The notes under the pieces: model-generated
Seen by the model: only the letters and a program-made list of their open reading frames with translations
The model's database searches: none
Told to the model about the DNA's origin: nothing
Made by a program: the position numbers and the translations under genes
In this document: positions 18,701 to 25,257 of the stretch, one piece after another
Numbering within the stretch: the stretch's first letter is position 1
How the letters are laid out: every line of letters begins with the position of its first letter
DNA from: Gammaproteobacteria bacterium RIFCSPHIGHO2_02_FULL_42_43
GTDB taxonomy: Bacteria > Pseudomonadota > Gammaproteobacteria > Coxiellales > Coxiellaceae
DNA: 64,000 nt
Direction: 5' to 3'
NCBI GenBank assembly: GCA_001801425.1
Contig: MGXR01000006.1
Coordinates: 186,001 to 250,000 of the forward strand

Positions 18701-21700
18701 ACTGCACTTTTATCCTGTTTTGCCGTTAAAAAATCATATAATGCGCCACCGGGTCCTTTTTTCATGACACCTAAATTACCGTGTCGTTCAATATAAGCTG
18801 CTGCGCATACAAAATCATCAGGTGAATGAATATAAAAAATAGGATGATGTTCTTTTTGTTTATGACAATAATCTTCAAGTGCAAAACGCAAGCCTTGAAC
18901 ACTTTCAGTTGAATTAAATTCAATAAGACGTTTTTTAATCAGGCCATTGCTTATTTCTTTGCAAAAGCTTAATGATGAATCATGTGCATGCGTTTTTTTA
19001 TGCCAAGTTGCCAATCTATTTTCATAATGATTGACAGGAGCAATGCTTCGTACAGTTTCAATCAGACCTACACGTTGCTCCCCTTCAGGAAATAGCTGAA
19101 TTAAGTGCGTCATTACTTCATGCAAATGATAAGGAATAAGCAATTCAGCGCTTTTTTTTAATTTTTCTTTATAATCAGTGCGGTTGTGTTGAATAAATAA
19201 TTGCAATAAATATTTTGTAAATTGTTGTGTTTCGGGGTATTGAAGTCCAAAAACCCAGGCAGGCGCACCATTGCTTGGGTGTCTTAGTAAAATGCCATCC
19301 AAAGCTTTTCTGGAATAAATATCTTCTTGTGGCAATTGCAAAAACAATTGATCAATATGCAGAGATGAAATTAAAGTGAGTAAGCCACCTTCGGCAATAA
19401 ATAATTCCGGATTATTTATTTTTGGTGGTATCGGCTGTATCTCAGATTTAACACTTAATAAATTTCCCATCGATTTTTTAATTGTTGCGGATAATTCAGA
19501 AACAGCAACTTCTTTTGCGCCTTCAACATAGTTTGGATCATAAACAAGCCAGGTTGCGCGTGAGGTTGGATAAATAGCAATCGCATGTACGGCATTTTCA
19601 ATAATACGCGATTCTCGATTTTCTAATAAAAAACGCTCAACATTATCACCTAAATAATGTTTTTTTTCAGAACCTATTGCAGATTCATAATATATTTTTG
19701 TAAAAAAATATAAGTTTTGAAATTCTGATCGTAAGCGTTCTGTCAGTGTTTCTAATTTTCCATCCCAACCAGACACGCAATTTAAAAAATCATCCCATGA
19801 ATTTTCTTTTTGCTTTACAATAAAAAAATGTGACAAGGCCAAACAAATACCATCTTGAATTTTTGGAATGCGCTCAATATGTTGCTCTGTGAGTGTTAAA
19901 TACTGACATAATTTTTTTGCGATCATGCTTTGACTTTTCGTCGTATCACCTTTATATCGGAATGGTTTGTTTTGCAGGGAAGGCGGAATTTCGTTTTTTA
20001 GATCATTAGCATTCCAAGTTGGATCAACCGGTTTTCCTCTACCTTTCACCTTAACGCCTTCGTTATCCTCATCATCATCTTCTTTATCATCATCTACATC
20101 ATGATCTTTCGAATCTTTTCTTCCCATCCGATGAAAACGTTCACGGTGTTCTGGTCTTTTAACAAGCAGCTGTTGAATATGGCCTGGTAATTCTTCTTCA
20201 ACAATATTTTTACATTCAAATAAATTCAATTGTTTTAAATTTGGCATTGCGACAATTAATTTTTCAAGGTCAGATTGATTAATCTCTGAAAAGCTGACAT
20301 CTAATTCTTCAAGATCAAGCAATGCTGGTAAATCAGAAAAATTGATATTGTTTGGAATCTTAATGTCTAACTGTTTCAAATTTGGAAATTGTGTAAAAAG
20401 CGTTTTAATATTATCGTTAGATAACTTTTTTTTGTGATAAAGTTTCAAAACTTCAAGTGATTCTTTATTAACTATGGCGTCGAGTGTTTCAACTTCATCA
20501 ATATTTATCATTAATTTACGCAAATTTGGTGCTGCAGCTAGTAATAGTCGCTTACCTTCTTTTCCACCTATGATCAATTTTAATTCTTCTAATCCTGGCA
20601 AGACTGGTACTGGTGATTTAAAAATAATTTCTGAAGGTTGAAAACAATCAAAATCAATTTTTCTTAAATTAGGCGATGCTAAAATAACCGCTTCAATGGT
20701 TTCAGCGGAAATATTAATACCGCCGCCAGATGTTGAAATAATCAGCATTTCAAGTTGAGTGTGCGTGGGTAATGGTTTTGTAATCGGCGAAATTATTTGA
20801 ACATTACTTAATGACAAATATTTTAGTGTTAGCGGCGCATGTTGAAGCAATAAGCCTAAATCAGGTCCATCAGTGTAAGTATGAATTTCTTCAAGATGAT
20901 CAAGACGTTTAAATATCGCGGGGTAATCTTTGCTTTTAGATGAAATATACGCACAAGTAATATTCTGTGCAGTAATCGGCGTGACAGTCTTTAGCTTGTT
21001 GACATCATAAAAAATTATCGATTCATTTTTACTTTCCGCCACAAGTCCCGAAAATAAAGAATTCAAATATTGTGTGTCAACGTCGTCAACATCACGACTG
21101 ACAAGAATATCGTAGTGAGGAGATTTACTTCTCAAAAGTAATAATTTTTTTTCTTGTTCTTCCTTTCCCTCATCTGTCAGCATCATCATGCGGCCAAATT
21201 GCGCGGGATCTTGAATTCCTATATGACTCAATGCCTCAACAGGCAATTCTCGCGGAATATCTTCATCGGTATCCTGCAGTAGCTGCGAAATGCCATAGTC
21301 ATCCAATAAACACAATGTACTACATGGAAGTTTTTTTGATGCAGTATCTAAAACAACTGCTTCATCTGTTAATGTGATTTTGTATCTTGTTTTTCGATCA
21401 AATAAATCTGTTAAATGCAATTCATTTAATCGTGTGACTTGATCAAAACCATTTCCATCTGATTGCCAAATATAAATTTCAAATCCATCCTGCATTAATT
21501 GCGATAACCGCGCGATGACTGCTTTTGTTTTTGCATAACTCCAAGTTTGCGCAGTCCAATCTGCTAAAATCAATTTTCCAGGCAATGTCACACGAATTGG
21601 CTGATGGTCTTCCCACGCAGGTAAGCCCTGACGAAGACGATCCAAATCCACTATGCCAGACGTACCCGCAGGGTCGCTTTTGTAGCGTTTTCCAGAGCGT

Positions 21701-21735
21701 GTTTCTGTGTAATAAAATCGTTTTGGAACAGGCAT
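15748..21735 (-). CDS. giant LRR - papain-like protease-like - tandem AAA+ protein
   Basis: Unrecognised as a whole; 1,995 residues. The ATG at 21735 has GAGGG six nt upstream. Another ATG six nt earlier abuts that site and is less likely. Order seen: N-terminal domain (1-265); leucine-rich repeats (about 270-520, e.g. LEELDVSF and LKQLNLFECK); a run of Asp, Glu and Lys (540-560); a region with Cys631 in IQDGICLALSHFF, His717 in NAVHAIAIYP and Asp733 in WLVYDPNY, the layout of C58 (YopT-like) cysteine proteases; a long middle part with degenerate ATPase-like strands (about 940-1430); AAA+ module 1 (GLTGVGKS 1507-1514, LDE 1552-1554, AGNP); AAA+ module 2 (GDPGVGKS 1774-1781, IDEINSS, GTQNPTT, SRR 1893-1895), midasin/MoxR-like. 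No signal peptide or membrane segment. It could be a secreted effector or an intracellular defence/remodelling ATPase; no partner gene is adjacent. Confidence 0.75.
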   Translation of the reverse strand: MPVPKRFYYTETRSGKRYKSDPAGTSGIVDLDRLRQGLPAWEDHQPIRVTLPGKLILADWTAQTWSYAKTKAVIARLSQLMQDGFEIYIWQSDGNGFDQVTRLNELHLTDLFDRKTRYKITLTDEAVVLDTASKKLPCSTLCLLDDYGISQLLQDTDEDIPRELPVEALSHIGIQDPAQFGRMMMLTDEGKEEQEKKLLLLRSKSPHYDILVSRDVDDVDTQYLNSLFSGLVAESKNESIIFYDVNKLKTVTPITAQNITCAYISSKSKDYPAIFKRLDHLEEIHTYTDGPDLGLLLQHAPLTLKYLSLSNVQIISPITKPLPTHTQLEMLIISTSGGGINISAETIEAVILASPNLRKIDFDCFQPSEIIFKSPVPVLPGLEELKLIIGGKEGKRLLLAAAPNLRKLMINIDEVETLDAIVNKESLEVLKLYHKKKLSNDNIKTLFTQFPNLKQLDIKIPNNINFSDLPALLDLEELDVSFSEINQSDLEKLIVAMPNLKQLNLFECKNIVEEELPGHIQQLLVKRPEHRERFHRMGRKDSKDHDVDDDKEDDDEDNEGVKVKGRGKPVDPTWNANDLKNEIPPSLQNKPFRYKGDTTKSQSMIAKKLCQYLTLTEQHIERIPKIQDGICLALSHFFIVKQKENSWDDFLNCVSGWDGKLETLTERLRSEFQNLYFFTKIYYESAIGSEKKHYLGDNVERFLLENRESRIIENAVHAIAIYPTSRATWLVYDPNYVEGAKEVAVSELSATIKKSMGNLLSVKSEIQPIPPKINNPELFIAEGGLLTLISSLHIDQLFLQLPQEDIYSRKALDGILLRHPSNGAPAWVFGLQYPETQQFTKYLLQLFIQHNRTDYKEKLKKSAELLIPYHLHEVMTHLIQLFPEGEQRVGLIETVRSIAPVNHYENRLATWHKKTHAHDSSLSFCKEISNGLIKKRLIEFNSTESVQGLRFALEDYCHKQKEHHPIFYIHSPDDFVCAAAYIERHGNLGVMKKGPGGALYDFLTAKQDKSAVPILVINYEKFHADDIVRLNALLDKKRSVDNIPLPDNMVVVGLVNVSNSECYQGSDFYSRFDVTETCPLSSQTLQSHIPGIVARIKQEDEKVFPIHLYHAQDWKNHLLGHWVLDNGNLVFKEGILKQALAQTNPIVIHNGLWNDAEFKTFWHEIERAYPGKEYIIADSYDWNNLITQCKPMPADATNLTLLNSHTLSEFFYQLHCEKTTHQLHYLPGYIEKARETKEKTLSVLVTEILSDDEWARIITSCQEQQITLQITHTANVTLPAALQALNSPIFTEKHHPSVFFSNDVDVAAILLAKRRRNVVTIDVTDLHPSDLVTRISGSFDNATLKYVFEEKKRTVLLELEKGNHVILKGHFSKELANALLPLLSTEVSSRITLISDNQFTFDSLIAGECEITPELKLLLLGNVNDDYKKRLIPHADTETFSQLRARLDFMRASTSPTSGDGAWQGLRDLVPHQSPEDDLLTAAQYNEKRSRQVRDMLGQAPYVFIAGLTGVGKSTFVEKHLCSDRDTLDIGEKNIKKWAQLPIADGTHYLFLDEATLSQRNWNEFEGLFTHPRGIIIDGEFHSLTEKHKVIFAGNPVSYGDERKLSSFFAKHGNAVVFDPMPRQVIDELILKPVLDLFKTDVSELKEYLLSVYRDLCALSKKEVLISPRELQMIALLTLSAHLRNQDLPLMSIAKQVAHDIVNPLLPKNKRVKREVSEQPCSVQSSDEFVVTPSRQAIIHRLDDLLLLRELRRESPEKNDALCYGGLGGVILEGDPGVGKSELVMRLLATHHFEEQACEDLKTPAKTERPFYRMPVNFSLEKKQELLLKAFREGAVVVIDEINSSPMMEALLNDLLMGKAPGNIRPEKPGFLVIGTQNPTTLAGRRAPSTALSRRLLTVDVPPYPREELMNILVSKGTPREQAMGLIDAYEKQSAHATLHRLKPPPTFRDLDRLADEVRNIANTASIQPHRLFSAVTSNKPYENGSKKTVQTRFF

Positions 21736-21902
21736 AGTCATCCCTCAGTTTTATAAGGGAAACTATAGGTCATGGCTGAGCATATTGCTGATTTTTTTTG
21801 GGGAAGAGGTGAATTTTAACTACTTGAAAAATCTCATTTTAGTGTTTTAAAACATAAATATCTTGTCGATTTCTAATAGCTCGTTGAGTGTTCGCACACA
21901 AA

Positions 21903-22010
21903 CCATCTATTGATGGCGGTAGCTCCGTTAAGCTACGAAAGTGCAAATGGTAGTGAAACTACCTGCGACAACGTTAACGTTGTGACTTGCATCGCAACGT
22001 TACTTTTTTT
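21903..22010 (+). ncRNA. array of four hairpins ending in a T-run: candidate structured RNA
   Basis: The gap 21736-22052 has no gene. It holds CCATC-TATT-GATGG (21903), GTAGCT-CCGTTA-AGCTAC (21919), GCA..GGTAG-TGAAA-CTACC..TGC (21943-21966), and then CAACGTTAACGTTG. The second half of that last palindrome can instead pair with a downstream CAACGTT that is followed by T7. That gives two exclusive folds, one terminator-like. No known riboswitch family was recognised. Confidence 0.35.
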
Positions 22011-22052
22011 GACACAATTAATGAGTCTTCATTGTCCAAAATAAAAGTTTAG

Positions 22053-22102
22053 ATGTTCCATAAAGACATTAAATATTGACAATTAATGTCTTTATGGAAC
22101 AT
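22053..22102 (+). promoter_or_regulatory. 20-10-20 inverted-repeat operator and promoter of abiEi copy 1
   Basis: Perfect 20-bp arms ATGTTCCATAAAGACATTAA (22053-22072) and its reverse complement (22083-22102) flank a 10-bp spacer ATATTGACAA. TTGACA (22076-22081) could be the -35 box, with CATACT at 22100-22105 as -10. AbiEi proteins of known systems bind inverted repeats upstream of their own gene, so this is the likely autoregulatory site. Confidence 0.75.
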
Positions 22103-22111
22103 ACTATCGGA

Positions 22112-22717
22112 ATGAATAATACCCATGAAAAACAAGTACTCAAGCTGATAAAACAAAAGTTGACACTGCGATCCAGTGATCTCCAAGCAATTGGTGTCCC
22201 GAGAGTAGTGCTCACGCGCATGGTGAGAGAGGGTGTGCTTGAAAAGGTGTCGCGCGGACTTTATCGCAAACCAAATACATTTCTTTCCGAAAACGAGACA
22301 TTGGTTGATATTGCATTGGTCGCGCCGCGCGCCATTTTTTGTTTGCTGAGCGCATTGCAATTTCATGGACTGACTACGCAATTGCCGCGTGAAGTTTGGA
22401 TTGCTATGCCGCAGGGAAGTAGGGCGCCAAAAATGGATTATCCGCCGATTAGAATGATGCGATTCTCAGGTAAAACTTATTCAGAAGGCATTCAAACAGT
22501 GGTGCGCGATCGCGTTGCACTCAAAATTTATAGCCCTGCAAAAACGGTTGTCGATTGTTTTAAGTTTCGAAACAAAGTTGGATTGGATGTTGCATTGGAA
22601 GCACTAAAAGATGCACTTAAAAAAAAGAAAGCAACACGCGATGAGTTGTATTATTTTGCAAAAATCGAGCGCGTGATAAAAATCATACTACCTTACCTTG
22701 AGGCGATGTCATCATGA
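22112..22717 (+). CDS. AbiEi-like antitoxin / transcriptional regulator, copy 1
   Basis: Type IV toxin-antitoxin antitoxin family (AbiEi). The 201 residues begin with a winged-helix part (KLTLRSSDLQAIGVPRVVLTRMVREGVLEKVSRGLYRKP read from residue 16). Next comes the central AbiEi segment with FCLLSALQFHGLTTQLP and WIAMPQG. The C-terminal part is IYSPAKTVVDCFKFRNKVGLDVALEALKDAL. The ATG at 22112 aligns with the second copy's start; an earlier TTG or ATG lies inside the operator and is less likely. It overlaps the decayed toxin gene by 4 nt (ATGA), the usual bicistronic layout. About half its residues match copy 2 by eye. Confidence 0.88.
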   Translation: MNNTHEKQVLKLIKQKLTLRSSDLQAIGVPRVVLTRMVREGVLEKVSRGLYRKPNTFLSENETLVDIALVAPRAIFCLLSALQFHGLTTQLPREVWIAMPQGSRAPKMDYPPIRMMRFSGKTYSEGIQTVVRDRVALKIYSPAKTVVDCFKFRNKVGLDVALEALKDALKKKKATRDELYYFAKIERVIKIILPYLEAMSS

Positions 22718-22956
22718 GAAATAATTTAGCAGAATCCGTACGTGCGCGTTTGCATAATATTGCCAAAGCACAGCAAACGGATCTTCAACAAATGATGGAA
22801 CGATTTGCATTAGAGCGCGTGTCATATCGCATCGGTCAATCCCGATATAACAAACAGTTTATGCTCAAAGGTGCGATGTTGTTTTCACTCTGGTATGAAC
22901 AGCCCAGTCTTAATTATCTAGCAGTAGTGATTTTAACAAAATTCAAGCAGGCGTGA
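22714..22956 (+). pseudogene. truncated AbiEii-like nucleotidyltransferase toxin, copy 1
   Basis: The first 65 or so codons match the start of AbiEii toxins (ARLHNIAKA, ALERVSYRIGQSRY, LKGAMLFSLWYEQPS). The frame then runs into unrelated sequence and stops. The nucleotidyltransferase core, including the DxD motif that follows LF..W in intact proteins, is absent. A short direct repeat resembling an insertion-sequence end lies just beyond, so insertion and later deletion is a likely cause. Confidence 0.8.
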
Positions 22957-22979
22957 TATACGTGTTGTAGGAAATGTAG

Positions 22980-23022
22980 GAGCAATTTAGTAATGTCCGC
23001 TTTGAGCAATTTAGAAATGTCC
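22980..23022 (+). mobile_element. possible IS-end remnant: two direct repeats
   Basis: GAGCAATTTAGTAATGTCC (22980-22998) and GAGCAATTTAGAAATGTCC (23004-23022) are direct repeats with one mismatch and a 24-bp period. Repeated terminal motifs of this kind are known for IS21-family ends. No transposase remains, and the family is an inference. Confidence 0.45.
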
Positions 23023-23087
23023 TCTTTTGGTCTCAACGTGAGTAGTCTTAAAAGACCATTCATGGATGAGGGATATACTCATTTTAG

Positions 23088-23137
23088 ATGTTGCATTTTT
23101 ACGTTAAATATTTGCAATTAACGTATAAATGCAACAT
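23088..23137 (+). promoter_or_regulatory. 20-10-20 inverted-repeat operator of abiEi copy 2
   Basis: Arms ATGTTGCATTTTTACGTTAA (23088-23107) and TTAACGTATAAATGCAACAT (23118-23137) match at 19 of 20 positions and flank a 10-bp spacer ATATTTGCAA. Geometry and outer/inner ends (ATGTT, TTAA) equal those of copy 1, but the arm interior differs. CATACT at 23135-23140 is placed exactly as in copy 1, 7 nt before the ATG. Confidence 0.75.
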
Positions 23138-23146
23138 ACTATTATC

Positions 23147-23749
23147 ATGAAGAATACTTATGAAAAACAAGTTCTAACAATGCTAGCTAAAACAAGCAGA
23201 TTGCGTTCGTGTGACCTTAAAAAAATGCATATTCCCAGCATGGTGCTAACTCGCATGACTGACGCTGGTGTGCTCGAAAGAGTGGCGCGTGGCTTGTATC
23301 GTCAATCTGGCGTCCTTGTTTCTGAAAAAGAGGAATTGATTACTGTTGCAAAAAAAGTGCCAAAAGCTGTTTTTTGTTTGCTGACTGCATTGCGTTTTCA
23401 TGAGCTAACAACTCAACCATCGCGTGGCGTTTGGATTGCTATGCCACAAGGAAGTCATGCGCCCGTCATGGATTATCCGTTCATTACAATGGTTCAACTG
23501 ACGGGACGTGTTTATTCTGCTGGTATTGAAACAGCTGTGACAGACAAGGTAACTATTAAAGTGTACAGTCCTGCAAAAACAGTGGTCGATTGTTTCAAGT
23601 TTCGAAATAAGATCGGGCTTGATGTTGCGATTGAAGCACTAAAAGATGCCATTCGAAAAAAGAAAGTTACTTTGGATGAATTGTATCGATTTGCAAAAAT
23701 AGAACAGGTTTTGAAAATTATGCAGCCTTACATGGAGATAATGGGATGA
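23147..23749 (+). CDS. AbiEi-like antitoxin / transcriptional regulator, copy 2
   Basis: The 200-residue paralogue of the upstream AbiEi-like protein. The winged-helix part starts MKNTYEKQVLTML and contains TRMTDAGVLERVARGLYR. The central segment VFCLLTALRFHELTTQPS and WIAMPQGSHAP, and the C-terminal VYSPAKTVVDCFKFRNKIGLDVAIEALKDAI, are shared. The ATG at 23147 gives the same N-terminus as copy 1; an ATG at 23129 lies in the operator. It overlaps its toxin remnant by 4 nt. Both antitoxins look intact while both toxins are broken, so these may now serve as regulators or as anti-addiction modules. Confidence 0.88.
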   Translation: MKNTYEKQVLTMLAKTSRLRSCDLKKMHIPSMVLTRMTDAGVLERVARGLYRQSGVLVSEKEELITVAKKVPKAVFCLLTALRFHELTTQPSRGVWIAMPQGSHAPVMDYPFITMVQLTGRVYSAGIETAVTDKVTIKVYSPAKTVVDCFKFRNKIGLDVAIEALKDAIRKKKVTLDELYRFAKIEQVLKIMQPYMEIMG

Positions 23750-24155
23750 CACGAATTAATATGGGTGAATCAGTACGCGCACGCTTGCTTAATATCACAA
23801 AACAAACAAAATCATTGGATTTTCAAATTGTTTTGATGCGCTTTATGTTGGAGCGCTTACTCTATCGCATGGGACAATCCAACTATAGTCAGCAGTTTTT
23901 ATTAAAAGGCGCAATGTTATTTGCACTATGGTACAACATGCCACATCGCACAACCATTGATATGGATTTATTAGCATTTGGCGATAATGATTTATTGATA
24001 ATGAAAAAAACATTTCAGGAAATTGTAAAAATTCCATTTGAGGATGGCGTTCTTTTTTAAAGCGGAATAAATTACCTGAAAAACCATTTCCTGTTGTTGT
24101 TCATACATTGCGAAATAAACTGCAGCCGATTTTAAATCAGGTGGCAGTTGAATGA
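23746..24155 (+). pseudogene. decayed AbiEii-like nucleotidyltransferase toxin, copy 2
   Basis: The intact frame (23746-24060) encodes 104 residues with ERLLYRMGQSNYSQQFLLKGAMLFALWY and the nucleotidyltransferase motif RTTIDMDLLAFG, then stops at EDGVLF. In a shifted frame, 24063-24155 encodes a further 30 codons (NKLPEKPFPVVVHTLRNKL and more) ending at TGA, perhaps the original C-terminus after an internal deletion. AbiEii toxins are usually near 300 residues, so most of the protein is lost. Confidence 0.8.
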
Positions 24156-24257
24156 GATTATCAAAATCAATTGGGCATGTAGGGATTTTGTAACGTACCC
24201 AAATCGTTTTACCCCTATTTCAAGCCGTTTTAGGCCGTTTTTCAATCAAATGTGCGC

Positions 24258-24430
24258 AACTTCTCAAAAACCCGGGGCAAAAAATATTTTCGTCATACCG
24301 CGACTTGATCGCGGTATCCATGATCTATCTATTTTTATAGAGTTTTATGGATCCCGCGATCAAGTCGCGGGACGACGTGCCCCATTTTTTGAGAAATTAT
24401 TTGAGTGTTGCCCCGGGTTTTTGAGAAGTT
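24258..24430 (+). mobile_element. 173-bp MITE-like element with perfect 23-bp terminal inverted repeats
   Basis: AACTTCTCAAAAACCCGGGG followed by CAA (24258-24280) recurs as an exact reverse complement at 24408-24430. Inside lies a second palindromic element (about 24290-24378) whose arms read CCGCGACTTGATCGCGG and CCCGCGATCAAGTCGCGGG. There is no transposase. It follows the remnant of the second AbiEii toxin. Confidence 0.75.
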
Positions 24431-24467
24431 ACTAAATAACCACCTCATTATAATGCCCTGATAAAAA

Positions 24468-24505
24468 TTGCGGTATTTTGTAAAAATGCTATACTTTAAA
24501 AGTAT
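24468..24505 (+). promoter_or_regulatory. vapBC promoter with overlapping palindromic operator
   Basis: TTGCGG (24468-24473), a 16-nt spacer and TATACT (24490-24495) form a plausible sigma-70 promoter. The perfect palindrome ATACTT-TAA-AAGTAT (24491-24505) covers the -10 box, and ATGAATTCAT (24504-24513) follows. This is the expected place for binding by the AbrB-type antitoxin. Confidence 0.6.
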
Positions 24506-24543
24506 GAATTCATATTTTAATTTCCATACTTTGAGGTGCGGCA

Positions 24544-24765
24544 ATGAAAGCAAGAGTGGCGGAACGCGGGCAGGTGACAATTCCCAAAGCACTGCGCAAA
24601 AAATTAGGAATTAAGCCGGGCATGATATTGGATTTTCAAATTAAAAAATCAACATTGATTGCAGTGAAGCTTGGAGAACGCGATGTCATCGATTCCGTGT
24701 ACGGCTGTTTAAAATTAAAGAAAAGCACGAATCAATTAATCAAGGAATTACGAGGAAAGGGATGA
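24544..24765 (+). CDS. AbrB/SpoVT-type antitoxin (VapB-like)
   Basis: Seventy-three residues. The N-terminal 45 form a swapped-hairpin AbrB domain with the hallmark ERGQVTIPKALRKKLGIKPG, then a short helical tail (LKKSTNQLIKELRG) that would bind and block the toxin. Known relatives bind DNA at palindromes in their own promoter, and one is present at -10. GAGGTG sits 5 nt before the ATG. It overlaps the PIN gene by 4 nt (ATGA). Confidence 0.92.
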   Translation: MKARVAERGQVTIPKALRKKLGIKPGMILDFQIKKSTLIAVKLGERDVIDSVYGCLKLKKSTNQLIKELRGKG

Positions 24766-25166
24766 TTACTGCCATTGATACCAATATTTTGATTGATATT
24801 TTTAGTGCTGATAAAACTTTTGGTACAAAATCAGCAAACGCATTGCGACGCTGTATTCAGGAAGGTAGTGTGTGTGCTTGCGAAGTAGTGTGGGTTGAAA
24901 CCGCAACGGTTTTTCCTGATCATACCGCTTTCCATCGCGCCATTGAATTATTGGGAATAGAATTTTCTACCATGCAGAAAGACACAGCAGAGTTTGCTGC
25001 CCGTGCCTGGCGGCAGTATCGGCAACGCGGTGGAAAACGCGACAGAGTAGTGGCAGATTTCTTGATTGGGGCACATGCATCCACGCAATGCGATCGTCTG
25101 CTTACTCGCGACCGTGGATTTTATCGCATTTATTTTTCCAAGTTATCGTTACTAGACCCGGCGTAA
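24762..25166 (+). CDS. PIN-domain ribonuclease toxin (VapC-like)
   Basis: The 134-residue PIN domain, a metal-dependent RNase that in VapC systems cuts tRNA or rRNA. Acidic active-site residues are in place: Asp6 (TAIDTNILID), Glu46 (VWVET), Asp99 (RVVADFLIGAHA) and Asp117 (LLTRDRGFY). The domain is complete, unlike the two AbiEii toxins nearby. It is translated with vapB through a 4-nt overlap. It ends without an obvious terminator, and the next gene starts about 90 bp on. Confidence 0.92.
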   Translation: MITAIDTNILIDIFSADKTFGTKSANALRRCIQEGSVCACEVVWVETATVFPDHTAFHRAIELLGIEFSTMQKDTAEFAARAWRQYRQRGGKRDRVVADFLIGAHASTQCDRLLTRDRGFYRIYFSKLSLLDPA

Positions 25167-25257
25167 TATTGATTTAACTGTTGCAATGGATATGCTAGCT
25201 TATTTTGGTGATCGGATGTCGAGGCCAAAAATCTAGAAGATTTTATCGTGAGGTTTA

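Noticed and set aside
21910-21945. Hammerhead ribozyme (TTGATGG ... CTACGAAAG)
   Set aside because: The core bases differ from CTGATGA and GAAA placement, and stem I with a cleavage site could not be found.
24148-24435. Plus-strand frame of 95 codons after the second AbiEii remnant
   Set aside because: Most of it lies inside the MITE and its inner palindrome, so it is not a gene.
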